A stretch of 64,000 nt of DNA from Pseudomonas tohonis (GCF_012767755.2 NZ_AP023189.1:6202001-6266000), one strand, 5' to 3'. Shown: positions 19,315 through 31,217, numbered from the stretch's first letter. Notes: generated from the letters alone by a model not told the origin. Numbers and translations: made by a program.

Positions 19315-22300
19315 ATGAATCGAGCCTTCTCGCTGGTCTGGAATCCCCGTCTGCGTGCCTGGTGTGTCGCCGATGAGCATGCCCGGCGGCGCAAGGCGGG
19401 GTCCGGCGCGGTCCTGGCGTGCGCGCTGCTGGCTCCGGTGGCGGCGCTGGCGGCCGACCTGCCCACCGGTGGCCAGGTGGTTTCCGGCAGTGGCGCCATC
19501 AGCCAGCCCAACGCCCAGCAGATGATCATCGACCAGTCCAGCAACAAACTGGCGATCAACTGGCAGAGCTTCGACATCGGCGCCGGCAAGCGCGTGACCT
19601 TCAACCAGCCCGGCAGTGAAGCCATCGCCCTCAACCGCGTGGTGGGCAGCGACGGCTCGAAGATCATGGGGCAGCTGGATGCCAACGGCCGGGTGTTCCT
19701 GGTCAACCCCAACGGCGTGCTGTTCGGCAGCGGTGCCCAGGTCCAGGTCGGCGGCCTGGTGGCCTCGACCCTCGACATCGACCCGCAGGATTTCGAACGC
19801 GGCCACTACCGCTTCAAGGGCGACGGCACGCCGGCGGCCGTGGTCAACCAGGGCACCCTCTCCGCAGCCGACGGCGGCGCCGTGGCGCTGCTGGGTGGCA
19901 CCGTCAGCAACCAGGGGGTGATCGTCGCCCAGCAGGGCAGCGTGGCCCTGGCGGCCGGCAATGCCATGACCCTGGACTTCGCCGGTGACGGCCTGCTCAA
20001 GGTCCAGGTGGACGAGGCGGCAGCGGATGCGCTGGTGGAGAACCACAAGCTGATCCGCGCCGACGGCGGCAAGGTGTTGCTCACCGCCGACGCGGGCGAT
20101 GCGCTGCTCAAGACCGTGGTCAACAACACCGGCGTCATCGAGGCCCGCACCCTGGGCCAGAAGGACGGCAAGATCATGCTCATGGGCGACTTCGACGGCG
20201 GCGTGGTCAAGGTGGCCGGCACCCTCGATGCCAGCGCGCCCAACGGCGGCAATGGCGGTTTCATCGAGACCAGTGGTGCCCACGTGCAGATCGCCGACGA
20301 CGTGAAGGTCACCACCCTGGCACCCAAGGGCAAGACCGGCGAGTGGCTGATCGACCCCTACAACGTGACCATTTCCAGCGCCACCAGCTCCGGCATGGGC
20401 GGCTTCAACGGCAACGCCAACGACAGCGTGCTCAACGTCACCACCCTCACCAACGCCCTGGCCAGCACCGGGGTGACGGTGACCACCGGCGTCGGCGGCA
20501 GCCAGGCCGGCAACATCACCGTGGACGCGCCCATCAGCTGGAACGCCAACACCGTGCTGGCGCTCAACGCCGCCGGCAGCATCATCATCAACAAGGACAT
20601 CACCGCCACCGGCAACAACGCCGGGCTGTCCATGTCCTACAGCGGCAGCTACAGCCTGAACAAGGGCGCCCGCGTGACCCTGTCCGGCAGCAACGCCAGC
20701 CTCAGCCTGGCGGGCACCGGCTACGTCCTGATCCATGACATCGGCGCGTTGCAGAACATCACCAGCACCGGCTTCTACGCCCTGGGCAACGACATCGACG
20801 CCAGCGCCACCGCGGGCTGGAACGGTGGCGCCGGCTTCAACCCGCTGGATGGGGCGAGCACCAACTTCGCCGGCCTTGGCCACAGCATCGACAAGCTGAC
20901 CATCAACCGCGGGTCGGAGAGCGACGTCGGGCTGTTCCGCACCGTGAGCGGCAACGTCCGTGACCTGACCCTGTCGAATGCCCGCATCACCGGCCAGATG
21001 AACGTCGGTGGTATCGCCGCCACCCTTGGCGGCACCCTCAGCAACGTCCACATGACCGGCAGCGTGTCCGGCTCCGGGGCCTTCGTCGGCGGCCTGGCCG
21101 GCACGGTGAACAACGGCATCATCCGCTACTCGTCCTCAGCCGCCGACGTGACCGGCCTGACCGTGGTGGGCGGGCTGGTGGGCAGCGTGCAGAGCATTGC
21201 CATGGCCGACTCCTATGCCACCGGCTCGGTCACCGCCACGGTCAGCAACACCAGTGCCTTTGCGGGTGGGCTGCTGGGCGAGGTGATCTCCAGCGCGACG
21301 CTGACCAACACCTACGCCAGCGGCAAGGTCACCGGCTACACCACCACGGGCGGCCTGATCGGCGGCGGCTACCTGCCCACCATCACCGTCAACACCAGCT
21401 ACTGGGACATCAACAGCACCGGCCAGTCCAGCTCCCTGGGTGGCGGTACCGGCCTGACCAGCGCCGTGCGCAACCAGTCGGCCTATACCGGCTTCGACTT
21501 CACCAACATGTGGGTGATGTTCGAAGGCGATACCCGGCCGATGCTGCGCAACGAATACTCCACGACCCTCTTCACCCCCCACGCCCTGCAACTGATGGGG
21601 CTGGACCTGACAGCCAATTACCGCCTGGGCACCGACCTGAGCCTGGCCAGCGCCATGGCCGCCAGCGGCGGCTACTACGGCGAGGTGTGGGGCGCCTCGG
21701 GCCTGCGCCCGATCGGCAACAACGCCCAGCAATTCACCGGCAGCTTCAATGGGCAGGGCCACAGCATCAGTGGCCTGGCCATCAACCGCGCGGGCACCGA
21801 CTACGTCGGCCTGTTCGGCTACACCTCCGGCGCAACCCTGGCCAACGTCAAGCTGGTGGGCGGCAACGTCACCGGCAGAGACAACGTCGGTGCCCTGGTC
21901 GGCTACATGCTGGGTGGCACCCTCGGCAACGCATCGGCCAGCACCACGGTCAGCGGCACCAGCACTGGCGAGTCCAACACCGGCGGGCTGGTGGGCACCA
22001 ATGACAGCGGCGCCATCGCCGATGCCTCCGCCACCGGCAATGTCACCGGGGCCGGCTACCAGGTCGGTGGCCTGGTCGGTTTCAACGTCAACGGCGGCAC
22101 CATCACCCGCTCCTATGCCACCGGCAACGTGACCGGCACCAATACCGCCAACGGCTACATCGGCGGCCTGGTGGGGGGCAACGGCTACAGCGGTGATGGC
22201 GGCTCCATCAGCCAGTCGTACGCCACCGGTACGGTCAAGGGCTCGGCCGGGCCCATTGGCGGCTTGGTCGGTCACAACGAAGGCAGCATCACCGACTCCT

Positions 22301-25278
22301 ATGCCACCGGCGCGGTGATCGGCCAGGGCTCCGCCGCCAACATCGGCGGCTTCGCCGGGGTCAACTTCGTCAACGGCACCATCAGCAACAGCTACTCCAC
22401 CGGCTACGTCGCCGGCGGCACCCAGCTGGGTGGCTTCGTCGGCTACAACAACGGCACCAACGGCGCCATCAGCAACGCCTACTGGAACATCCAGACCAGC
22501 GGCCAGGCGCTAGCCACCGGCGGCGGGTTGGCCAGTGGCATGACCGGGCGCACCACTGCGCAGCTCCAGGGTGGGCTGCCGTCGGGCTTCTCCTCGTCCA
22601 TCTGGGGCACCGGCGCCAACCTCTACCCGTACTTCACCTGGCGCTACAGCACCACGCCCATCGCCATCAGCGGCAAGGCCTTCAGCAATGGCGGCAGCGC
22701 CGCCCTGGCGGGCGCGACGCTGACCGCCGTCTCCGGCGGCGTGGCCATCGGCAGCGGCAGCAGCGGGGCGGACGGCTACTACTACATCCTCAGCGATGCC
22801 AGCGGCCTGGATGCCAACGGCGCCATCGCCTACCTGGATGGCAATGCCGACACCGGCGCCGGCTTCGGCGACGTGATCGGCATCAACGGCATCCAGGGGC
22901 TGGACGTCTACAGCTCCGCCGCGCGCCTGGCCACGGGGCAGGGCAGCCTCTCGGCGACCCGCAGCCGCTACCTGGCCGCGCGCGGCAGTTATGCCGATGC
23001 CGACCTGGCGTTCCTCTCGTCCAGCGACTTCTCAGCCCTCACCAGCAGCGGCTACGGCCTCTACCTGGCTGCCAGCGCCGCCAGCTACAGCCTGGACACC
23101 AACCTCGGCTCCGGCGGCCTGCTCAGCCTCGACAGCGGCGGTGCCTTCGGCATCAGCGGCACCCGCCAGCTGTCGGCAGGCGGCAACCTCAACGTGGCCG
23201 ACCGCCTGACCTGGGGCGACAACGCCGGGCTGACCCTCAGCACCAGCAATGGCGGCAACGTCCTGCTGGGGGATGGCATCGACGCCGCCAACGGCAGCCT
23301 GACCCTCTCTGCTGCCGGCACCGCAACCAGCAACGGGGGCGTCAACCTCGGCGTGCTGAATCTCACCGGCGGCACCTGGAGCCAGGTGGCCGCCAGCCTG
23401 CCCAGCTTCAGCGTCACCGACTTCCGCCTCAGCCCCGGTGCCACCTTCGTGCGCGCCCTGGGCGGTGACGGCAGCGTCGCCACGCCGTACCGCATCACCG
23501 ATATCTATGGCCTGCAGGGCCTGGCCTCCACCAGCCTGGCGGGCAGCCGCTTCGTCCTGGCGAACGACATCAACGCCTCCAGCAGCGCGCTGTGGAACAG
23601 CGGCACCGGCTTCCTCTCCATCGGCAGCCTGGCCAACCCCTTCACCGGCCGGTTCGACGGGCAGGGGCACCGCATCAGCGGCCTGGCCATCAACCGTCCC
23701 GGCAGCACCTACAGCGGCCTGTTCGGCTACAACGCCGGCTACGTCGGCAACCTCAACCTGGTGGGTGGCAGCGTGGCCGGTGGCAGCTACACCGGTGCCC
23801 TGGTGGGCTACAACGCCGCCGCCGGGGTGGTCGAGCGGGTCAGCAGCGACACCACCGTCACCGGCACGGGCAACGTCGGCGCCCTGGTCGGCACCAACGC
23901 CGGGACCCTCAGCGAGTCCCTGGCCACGGGTAGTGCCAGCGGCGGCCTGAATGGCGGCGGCCTGGCCGGCAGCAACGCCAGCACCGGCACCATCCGCGAT
24001 AGCTACGCCACCGGCAGCGCCCAGGGCAGCGCCACGGCAGGCGGCCTGGTCGGGTTCAACGACGGCAGCCTGTTGCGTGTCTATTCCACGGGCACGGCCA
24101 GCTCCAGCGTCGGCGCGGTCGGCGGCCTGGTGGGCAGCAATGTCGGCACCGCCACCGGCAGCTTCTGGAACACCACCACCAGCGGCCTGGCCCAGGGCAC
24201 CGGGGCCGGCAACGGCAGCGGCATCTCCGGGTTGACCAGCGCCCAGCTCACCAGCCTGACGCCCTTCGTGGCGGCCGGCTGGAGCATCGATGATGCCGGT
24301 GGCACGGGCGCCACCTGGCGCATGTACGAAGGCCACAGCGCGCCGCTGCTGCGCAGCTTCATGACCGCCCTCAGCGTCAACGTCGGCAACGCCAGCAAGA
24401 CCTACGACGGCAGCGCCACCAGCAGCACCGGCGCCCTGGTGTACCCCATCGGCTACGACCCGGCTCTGGTTTCCGGCAACGCCCTCTACACCGCCAACAG
24501 CGCCAACGCCGGCACCTACACCGGCGCCAACCTGCGCGCGAGCGGGCTCTATTCCAGCCAGTTCGGCTATGACATCGAGATGCTCGCCGGCACCCTGACC
24601 ATCGACAAGGCCGCGTTGAGCATCACCGCCAGCAATGCCAGCAAGACCTACGGCCAGACCGCTTCGCTGAGCGGCTTCAGCACCTCGGGCCTGATTGCGG
24701 GTGACCAGGTCAGTGGCGTGGACCTCGCCAGCTTGGGCTCCGTCTTCAATGCTGGCGTCGGTAATTACGCCATCGCTGCCAGCAACGCCCAGGGCACCGG
24801 ACTGGGCAACTACGACATCACCTACGGCAACGGCACCCTGACCATCGACAAGGCGGCGCTGACCATCATTGCCAGCGACGCCAGCAAGACCGCCGGCCAG
24901 GTGGCGAACCTCAGCGGCTTCACCACCGCCGGGCTGGTGGCGGGGGACCAGGTCAGCGGTGTCAGCCTGGCCAGCAGCGGTGCCGGGGCAGGGGCTGCGG
25001 CCGGCAACTACGCCATCGTCGCCAGCAACGCCCTGGGCAGTGGCCTGGCCAACTACGACATCAGCTATGTCGACGGCCTGCTCACCGTCACCGGGACCCT
25101 GCCTTCCAGCACCGTCAGCGATCCGCGCGTGCAGGTGGCGCAGATGACCGGCAAACAGCCTGGCAGCGAAACCGAGCGGCCCCTGGTGGTGGTCACCCCG
25201 GCACTCTTCGCACCGGCCGAGTTCGGCGCGCAGCTCAACCTCGTCAACAACGGCATTCGTCTTCCCGAAGGAATCTGA
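19315..25278 (+). CDS. TpsA-type secreted adhesin (filamentous-haemagglutinin-like) with GLUG and MBG repeats
   Basis: 1987 residues from ATG 19315, with AAAGGA 8 bases upstream. The first ~26 residues (MNRAFSLVWNPRLRAWCVADE) are an extended signal peptide region, then a hydrophobic core cleaved near VAALAA. The TPS secretion domain follows (~48-290) with FNQPGSEAIALNRV and NPNGVLFGSG (Asn131). Long runs of GLUG-type repeats (GGLVGxN, SYATGxVxG) occupy ~525-1080 and ~1430-1660. Three MBG/YDG-type repeats (NASKTYDG, NASKTYGQ, DASKTAGQ) occupy ~1685-1925. No cysteine was noticed after the signal peptide. Exported by the adjacent TpsB. Likely a cell-surface or biofilm matrix adhesin, resembling CdrA/HMW proteins in organisation but not necessarily orthologous. 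Confidence 0.9.
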   Translation: MNRAFSLVWNPRLRAWCVADEHARRRKAGSGAVLACALLAPVAALAADLPTGGQVVSGSGAISQPNAQQMIIDQSSNKLAINWQSFDIGAGKRVTFNQPGSEAIALNRVVGSDGSKIMGQLDANGRVFLVNPNGVLFGSGAQVQVGGLVASTLDIDPQDFERGHYRFKGDGTPAAVVNQGTLSAADGGAVALLGGTVSNQGVIVAQQGSVALAAGNAMTLDFAGDGLLKVQVDEAAADALVENHKLIRADGGKVLLTADAGDALLKTVVNNTGVIEARTLGQKDGKIMLMGDFDGGVVKVAGTLDASAPNGGNGGFIETSGAHVQIADDVKVTTLAPKGKTGEWLIDPYNVTISSATSSGMGGFNGNANDSVLNVTTLTNALASTGVTVTTGVGGSQAGNITVDAPISWNANTVLALNAAGSIIINKDITATGNNAGLSMSYSGSYSLNKGARVTLSGSNASLSLAGTGYVLIHDIGALQNITSTGFYALGNDIDASATAGWNGGAGFNPLDGASTNFAGLGHSIDKLTINRGSESDVGLFRTVSGNVRDLTLSNARITGQMNVGGIAATLGGTLSNVHMTGSVSGSGAFVGGLAGTVNNGIIRYSSSAADVTGLTVVGGLVGSVQSIAMADSYATGSVTATVSNTSAFAGGLLGEVISSATLTNTYASGKVTGYTTTGGLIGGGYLPTITVNTSYWDINSTGQSSSLGGGTGLTSAVRNQSAYTGFDFTNMWVMFEGDTRPMLRNEYSTTLFTPHALQLMGLDLTANYRLGTDLSLASAMAASGGYYGEVWGASGLRPIGNNAQQFTGSFNGQGHSISGLAINRAGTDYVGLFGYTSGATLANVKLVGGNVTGRDNVGALVGYMLGGTLGNASASTTVSGTSTGESNTGGLVGTNDSGAIADASATGNVTGAGYQVGGLVGFNVNGGTITRSYATGNVTGTNTANGYIGGLVGGNGYSGDGGSISQSYATGTVKGSAGPIGGLVGHNEGSITDSYATGAVIGQGSAANIGGFAGVNFVNGTISNSYSTGYVAGGTQLGGFVGYNNGTNGAISNAYWNIQTSGQALATGGGLASGMTGRTTAQLQGGLPSGFSSSIWGTGANLYPYFTWRYSTTPIAISGKAFSNGGSAALAGATLTAVSGGVAIGSGSSGADGYYYILSDASGLDANGAIAYLDGNADTGAGFGDVIGINGIQGLDVYSSAARLATGQGSLSATRSRYLAARGSYADADLAFLSSSDFSALTSSGYGLYLAASAASYSLDTNLGSGGLLSLDSGGAFGISGTRQLSAGGNLNVADRLTWGDNAGLTLSTSNGGNVLLGDGIDAANGSLTLSAAGTATSNGGVNLGVLNLTGGTWSQVAASLPSFSVTDFRLSPGATFVRALGGDGSVATPYRITDIYGLQGLASTSLAGSRFVLANDINASSSALWNSGTGFLSIGSLANPFTGRFDGQGHRISGLAINRPGSTYSGLFGYNAGYVGNLNLVGGSVAGGSYTGALVGYNAAAGVVERVSSDTTVTGTGNVGALVGTNAGTLSESLATGSASGGLNGGGLAGSNASTGTIRDSYATGSAQGSATAGGLVGFNDGSLLRVYSTGTASSSVGAVGGLVGSNVGTATGSFWNTTTSGLAQGTGAGNGSGISGLTSAQLTSLTPFVAAGWSIDDAGGTGATWRMYEGHSAPLLRSFMTALSVNVGNASKTYDGSATSSTGALVYPIGYDPALVSGNALYTANSANAGTYTGANLRASGLYSSQFGYDIEMLAGTLTIDKAALSITASNASKTYGQTASLSGFSTSGLIAGDQVSGVDLASLGSVFNAGVGNYAIAASNAQGTGLGNYDITYGNGTLTIDKAALTIIASDASKTAGQVANLSGFTTAGLVAGDQVSGVSLASSGAGAGAAAGNYAIVASNALGSGLANYDISYVDGLLTVTGTLPSSTVSDPRVQVAQMTGKQPGSETERPLVVVTPALFAPAEFGAQLNLVNNGIRLPEGI

Positions 25279-25280
25279 AG

Positions 25281-26933
25281 ATGCGTTCGACACCCGTGCT
25301 GGCCGGCCTTGCCGCCTCACTGATCAGCCTGTCCGTCTCCGCCGCCACCGCGCCGGATGCCGGCCAGGTGCAGCAGGGCCTCGACCAGCAACCCCTGCAG
25401 CTCAGCCCCCGGCAGTCCCTGCCGCTCAACCTGCCGGACGCACCCGCCGACCCGGCGGCGGACGCCGGCCCGCGCCTGCAGGTCAACGGCTTCACCCTGG
25501 AAGGCAACAGCGCGCTGGGCAGCGAGGAGCTGCTGGGCCTGCTGGCGGACCTGCCCGGCAAGGAGCTCAGCGTCGGCCAGCTGCAGGCCGCCGCCAACCG
25601 CATCACCCGGCGATACCGCGAGCAGGGCTACCCCCTGGCGCGCGCCTACCTGCCGGCCCAGGAGATCGACGGCGGCGTGGTGAAGATCGCCGTGCTGGAA
25701 GGGCGGTACGGCGAGATCAAGGTGGACAACCCGGTGGGCCTGGGCGGCAGCGCCCTGGCGCCGCTGTCCGCGCTGAAGGCCGGCGACGCCGTACAGGGCC
25801 AGCCGCTGGAACGCAGCCTGCTGTTGCTGCAGGACACCCCCGGCGTGGAGGTGAAGTCCACCCTGCGCCCCGGTGCCAGCACCGGCACCACCGACCTGCT
25901 GGTGGGCCTGCAGCAAGCGCCCCTGGTCACCGGCTCGGTGGACATGGACAACTACGGCAACCGCTTCGTCGGCCAGTACCGCCTGGGCGGCACCCTGAAC
26001 CTGAACAACCCGCTCAACCTCGGCGACCGTCTCAGCCTGCGGGCCATGGGCAGCGACCAGGACCAGCACTACGGCCGCGTGGCCTACCAGTTGCCGCTCG
26101 GCCCCTGGGCCACCCAGTTCGGTGTCGCCTACTCGGACATGGACTACGAGCTGGGCAAGGACTTCGAGGACCTGCGCGCCCACGGCAACGCGCGCATCGC
26201 CAGCGTCTACGCCATCCAGCCGCTGGTGCGCTCGCGGGACTTCAGCCTGTTCACCCAGCTGCAGTTCGACGACAAGCGCCTGAAGGACGACATCGACCTG
26301 TTCGACGAGAAGAGCGACAAGCACGCCCGCGTCGTCACCCTGACCCTCAACGGCAACAGCCGTGACGACCTGCTCGGCGGCGGGGTCAACAGCTTCGCCC
26401 TCGGCTGGAGCCAGGGCAGCCTGACCCTCGACGGTGCCCAGGCCCAGCGCACCGACGACGCCACCGCCGGCACCCGTGGACGCTTCCACAAGCTCAACCC
26501 CAGCCTGGTGCGCCTGCAGCGCCTCAGCGACCGCTTCAGCCTCTACACCCAGCTCCAGGGCCAGTGGGCCGACGGCAACCTGGACAGCTCCGAGAAGCTC
26601 TACCTGGGCGGCGCCTACGGCGTTCGCGCCTACCCCCAGGGCGAGGCTTCCGGCGACCAGGGCTGGCTGGCCAACGTCGAGCTGCGCTACGCCCTCACCG
26701 AGGCCTGGCAGCTGTCCACCTTCGTCGACCACGGCGAAGTGCGCCTGAACAAGGACACCTGGACCTCGGGCGACAATCACCGCAGCCTCTCCGGCGCCGG
26801 CTTCGGCGCCCTGTGGGCGGCCCATGGCTGGCAGGTCAACGCCGTGGCGGCCTGGAAGCTGGGCAACGCCGAAGCCGAGAGCGACGTGGAACGCACGCCG
26901 CGGGTCTGGGCCCAGGTGGTGCGCGCCTTCTGA
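25281..26933 (+). CDS. TpsB-type outer-membrane transporter (ShlB/FhaC/HecB family)
   Basis: 550 residues from ATG 25281, two bases after the adhesin stop, so translationally coupled; GAAGGA upstream serves as ribosome site. A signal peptide ends near SAATA. A POTRA domain follows (~62-135: VNGFTLEGNSALGSEELL...REQGYPLARAYLP), then a 16-strand beta-barrel region (~190-550) with GGAYGVRAYPQGEASGDQG, the family's conserved L6-type VRGY/RAYP motif, and a C-terminal aromatic (VRAF). It should recognise the TPS domain of the neighbouring adhesin and thread it across the outer membrane. Confidence 0.93.
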   Translation: MRSTPVLAGLAASLISLSVSAATAPDAGQVQQGLDQQPLQLSPRQSLPLNLPDAPADPAADAGPRLQVNGFTLEGNSALGSEELLGLLADLPGKELSVGQLQAAANRITRRYREQGYPLARAYLPAQEIDGGVVKIAVLEGRYGEIKVDNPVGLGGSALAPLSALKAGDAVQGQPLERSLLLLQDTPGVEVKSTLRPGASTGTTDLLVGLQQAPLVTGSVDMDNYGNRFVGQYRLGGTLNLNNPLNLGDRLSLRAMGSDQDQHYGRVAYQLPLGPWATQFGVAYSDMDYELGKDFEDLRAHGNARIASVYAIQPLVRSRDFSLFTQLQFDDKRLKDDIDLFDEKSDKHARVVTLTLNGNSRDDLLGGGVNSFALGWSQGSLTLDGAQAQRTDDATAGTRGRFHKLNPSLVRLQRLSDRFSLYTQLQGQWADGNLDSSEKLYLGGAYGVRAYPQGEASGDQGWLANVELRYALTEAWQLSTFVDHGEVRLNKDTWTSGDNHRSLSGAGFGALWAAHGWQVNAVAAWKLGNAEAESDVERTPRVWAQVVRAF

Positions 26934-26940
26934 GCCGTTG

Positions 26941-26961
26941 CCCCTGCCTGATGGGCAGGGG
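26941..26961 (+). terminator. Hairpin after the two-partner secretion operon
   Basis: CCCCTGCC-TGATG-GGCAGGGG, 8-bp perfect arms, 8 bp after the TpsB stop. No T-run, so a modest terminator. The remainder of 26962-27128 shows nothing further. Confidence 0.55.
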
Positions 26962-27128
26962 TATCGCTGGGTGCCGGTGCCTCGGACGCAGGGTAGAGAA
27001 AGGTCGCCCCTATTCGGCGTCGGCCTCATCGCACGGTGGTGAACCGGACCCAGCTTCCAAGTACGTCTTCATCACCGTCGGTGTCGACTTCAGGGATGAA
27101 CCTGACCAGGCTCACGCCCCCTGCGGCA

Positions 27129-27479
27129 TCAGCACTCGATGCCGACCATCCACTGGGTCTTGTCAGCGTTGCTGCGGTCCAGATCGGCACGACGGACGAG
27201 CGGTTCCGTGCATCCCCGAGGCTTGATGTACTCCTGCGCTGCGCGCGCCGCCTCATCGATCGACATGGGGTGGCGATCATCCCGCTCCACGGTGATATAG
27301 AAGGGCTTCTGGAACATCACGATGTAGGCATCCAGCGTGTAGCGCTGGCCGGCGATCTCGAGGTTGGCGTGGTACTCGTCGAAGCGAGTGAGATGGCGGG
27401 TGTCGAGGGTGCGCTGTGAGGCACAGCCGAGGGTCAGCAAGGTCAGGCCTGCCAGGCAAGCCAGGGAAGTCACTTTCAT
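27129..27479 (-). CDS. Small predicted lipoprotein, unknown function
   Basis: 116 residues from ATG 27479, with AGGAGA 7 bases upstream. The N-terminus MKVTSLACLAGLTLLTLGCAS is a lipoprotein signal with lipobox LTLGC (Cys19). The mature part contains a C-terminal cysteine pair (RGCTE, GIEC). I do not recognise the family. It lies between the adhesin operon and typA, transcribed separately from both. Confidence 0.7.
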   Translation of the reverse strand: MKVTSLACLAGLTLLTLGCASQRTLDTRHLTRFDEYHANLEIAGQRYTLDAYIVMFQKPFYITVERDDRHPMSIDEAARAAQEYIKPRGCTEPLVRRADLDRSNADKTQWMVGIEC

Positions 27480-27531
27480 GGGTCTCTCCTGATGAAACAA
27501 CGGACTGCCAGGGGTGGCAGGCCTCTTAATG

Positions 27532-27566
27532 AAAAGCCCCCGCCGGATCGCTCCGGCGGGGGCTTT
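27532..27566. terminator. Terminator after typA
   Basis: AAAGCCCCCGCCGGA and TCCGGCGGGGGCTTT, a 15-bp perfect stem with a 4-base loop and A/T flanks, lie 17 bp past the typA stop on the minus strand. Confidence 0.9.
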
Positions 27567-27583
27567 CAGTTACTGATCGGAGA

Positions 27584-29401
<1,818 letters not shown>

Positions 29402-29530
29402 TTGTGTATCTCGATCAGAGGATTCGGTTCGCCGCTGAGTCTAGGCGGCCTGTATGAAAAACGTTCGATTCAGCCCGCCCACTGGTCGGGGGGGCGGTGG
29501 CGGATGCTGCCGCCGTACAGCCCGGGCTGT

Positions 29531-30985
29531 TTAGGCCGGGCGATAAACGCGCACATTGGCATGCCCCTCGCTGAGCAGGTGGTGAGCATGCAGGCGGCTC
29601 ATGACGCCTTTATCGCAATACAGGAGGTACTGACGGTTTTCGTCCAGTTCCTTGAAGCGGCTGTTGATGGCGTAGAACGGCAGGGCCTGGACTTCGATGC
29701 CGGGCAGCTCCAGCGGTTCATCTTCCTGGGCATCCGGATGGCGGATGTCGATGACGATCTGGCCCGGCAACGCCTCGCCGACCTCTTCTACCTTCAGGTC
29801 CTGGCCCAGTTCCTCGATCACGCGGTCGATGGGGATCAGGCGGGCACGCTCGATGGCACGCTCCAGCACGGCCATGTCGAACTGCGCCTCTTCGTATTCG
29901 ATGCGGCTCTGCTTGGCGCGGGTGGTCGGGTTCACCGAGATCACGCCGCAGTACTCGGGCATGTGCTTGGCGAACTCGGCGGTGCCGATGCGGGTGGCGG
30001 TGTCGATGATGTCCTGCTTGTGGCTGGCGATCAGCGGGCGCAGCACCAGCATGTCGGTGGCCGAGTCGATCACCGAGAGGTTCGGCAGGGTCTGGCTGGA
30101 CACCTGGGAGATGGCCTCGCCCGTGACCAGCGCCTCGATGCGCAACTGCTCGGCCATGCGCGTGGAGACCCGCAGCATCATGCGCTTGAGGATCACGCCC
30201 ATCTGGCTGTTGTCGACCTTGCCGAGGATCTCGGCCACCACCTCCTCGAACGGCACGCTGATGAACAGCACGCGCTGGGACCGGCCGAACTTCTCCCACA
30301 GGTAGTGGGCCACTTCCATCACGCCCAGCTCGTGGGCGCGGCCCCCGAGGTTGAAGAAGCAGAAGTGGGCCATCAGGCCACGACGCATCATCTGGTAGGC
30401 GGCGACGGTGGAATCGAAACCGCCGGACATGAGCACCAGGGTCTGCTCCAGCGAACCCAGCGGGTAGCCGCCGAGACCGTCGTGCTGGTGGTGGATGACG
30501 AACAGGCGCTGGTCGCGCACCTCGATGCGCACTTCCACTTCCGGGTTCTTCAGCGAGATGCCGGCGGCGTTGCACTCGCGACGCAGGCGGCTGCCCACGT
30601 GGCTCTCCAGCTCCATCGAGGTGAAGGTGTGCTTGCCGGCGCGCTTGCAGCGCACGGAGAAGATCTTCCCGGGGATCTGGTCGGCGTAGTGCAGCTTGCA
30701 CTTTTCCAGCACGTCGTCGAAGTCACCGAGCGGGTACTCGTTGACCTCAAGGAAGTGGGTGATGCCCGGGGTGCAGGTGAGGCGCTCGATCATCTCGGCG
30801 AGGAGCTTCGGATCAGTTTGCGTCGTAACCAGCTCCAGGTTGTCCCAGATGCCGCTCACTTCGACTTCCGGGTCGAGATCACGCAGCACCACGCGAATGT
30901 TCTTCGCGAGCTGGCGGATGAAATGCTTGCGCACCGGCCGGCTCTTGATGGTGATTTCGGGGAAGACCTTGATGATGAGTTTCAT
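29531..30985 (-). CDS. thiI: tRNA 4-thiouridine synthase / thiamine sulfur carrier enzyme ThiI
   Basis: 484 residues from ATG 30985 ([20 protein letters not shown]). A THUMP domain (~60-165), the PP-loop ATPase motif [10 protein letters not shown] (~190), and a C-terminal rhodanese domain with catalytic-type Cys in [10 protein letters not shown] are present, as in E. coli ThiI (482 residues). It transfers persulfide sulfur from IscS to uridine-8 of tRNA and in some bacteria to ThiS for thiazole. Divergent from glnA with a 331-bp regulatory gap. Confidence 0.97.
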   Translation of the reverse strand: MKLIIKVFPEITIKSRPVRKHFIRQLAKNIRVVLRDLDPEVEVSGIWDNLELVTTQTDPKLLAEMIERLTCTPGITHFLEVNEYPLGDFDDVLEKCKLHYADQIPGKIFSVRCKRAGKHTFTSMELESHVGSRLRRECNAAGISLKNPEVEVRIEVRDQRLFVIHHQHDGLGGYPLGSLEQTLVLMSGGFDSTVAAYQMMRRGLMAHFCFFNLGGRAHELGVMEVAHYLWEKFGRSQRVLFISVPFEEVVAEILGKVDNSQMGVILKRMMLRVSTRMAEQLRIEALVTGEAISQVSSQTLPNLSVIDSATDMLVLRPLIASHKQDIIDTATRIGTAEFAKHMPEYCGVISVNPTTRAKQSRIEYEEAQFDMAVLERAIERARLIPIDRVIEELGQDLKVEEVGEALPGQIVIDIRHPDAQEDEPLELPGIEVQALPFYAINSRFKELDENRQYLLYCDKGVMSRLHAHHLLSEGHANVRVYRPA

Positions 30986-31082
30986 GAAAACAGCGCTTGC
31001 TGGGACAACGGAAAAAGAGGGGCGCGGATTATAGCGGAAATTGTTCAAGCTTTGACCAAAATCAATCACACCCCTTGAGTGC

Positions 31083-31097
31083 GCACCAAACAGGTGC
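31083..31097 (+). promoter_or_regulatory. NtrC binding site 1 of glnA
   Basis: GCACC-AAACA-GGTGC matches the NtrC consensus dyad (GCACC N5 GGTGC) perfectly. Its centre (31090) is about -138 from the predicted sigma-54 start. Confidence 0.85.
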
Positions 31098-31113
31098 AAT
31101 CACGACGTGCGGA

Positions 31114-31128
31114 GCACGGAATTGGTGC
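31114..31128 (+). promoter_or_regulatory. NtrC binding site 2 of glnA
   Basis: GCACG-GAATT-GGTGC, one mismatch to the NtrC dyad, is centred at 31121, about -107. It lies 31 bp (three helical turns) from site 1, allowing cooperative NtrC binding. Confidence 0.82.
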
Positions 31129-31201
31129 GCAAAACTGTACACAATCGATCTTCAGCCCCCGGCCTGCCTGTGTTCTAGGGCGCTTGCCCATTCCAGGGCA
31201 C

Positions 31202-31217
31202 TGGCACGCAATTTGCT
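31202..31217 (+). promoter_or_regulatory. Sigma-54 promoter of glnA
   Basis: TGGCACGCAATTTGCT matches the RpoN -24/-12 consensus TGGCACG-N4-TTGCW exactly. Start expected near 31228, about 90 bp before the glnA ATG. Together with two upstream NtrC boxes this predicts induction under nitrogen limitation. The gap 30986-31316 contains no gene. Confidence 0.93.

Noticed and set aside
23032..25320. 762-codon minus-strand frame opposite the adhesin
   Set aside because: Ala/Gly/Gln/Val-rich antisense frame produced by repetitive GC-rich repeats.
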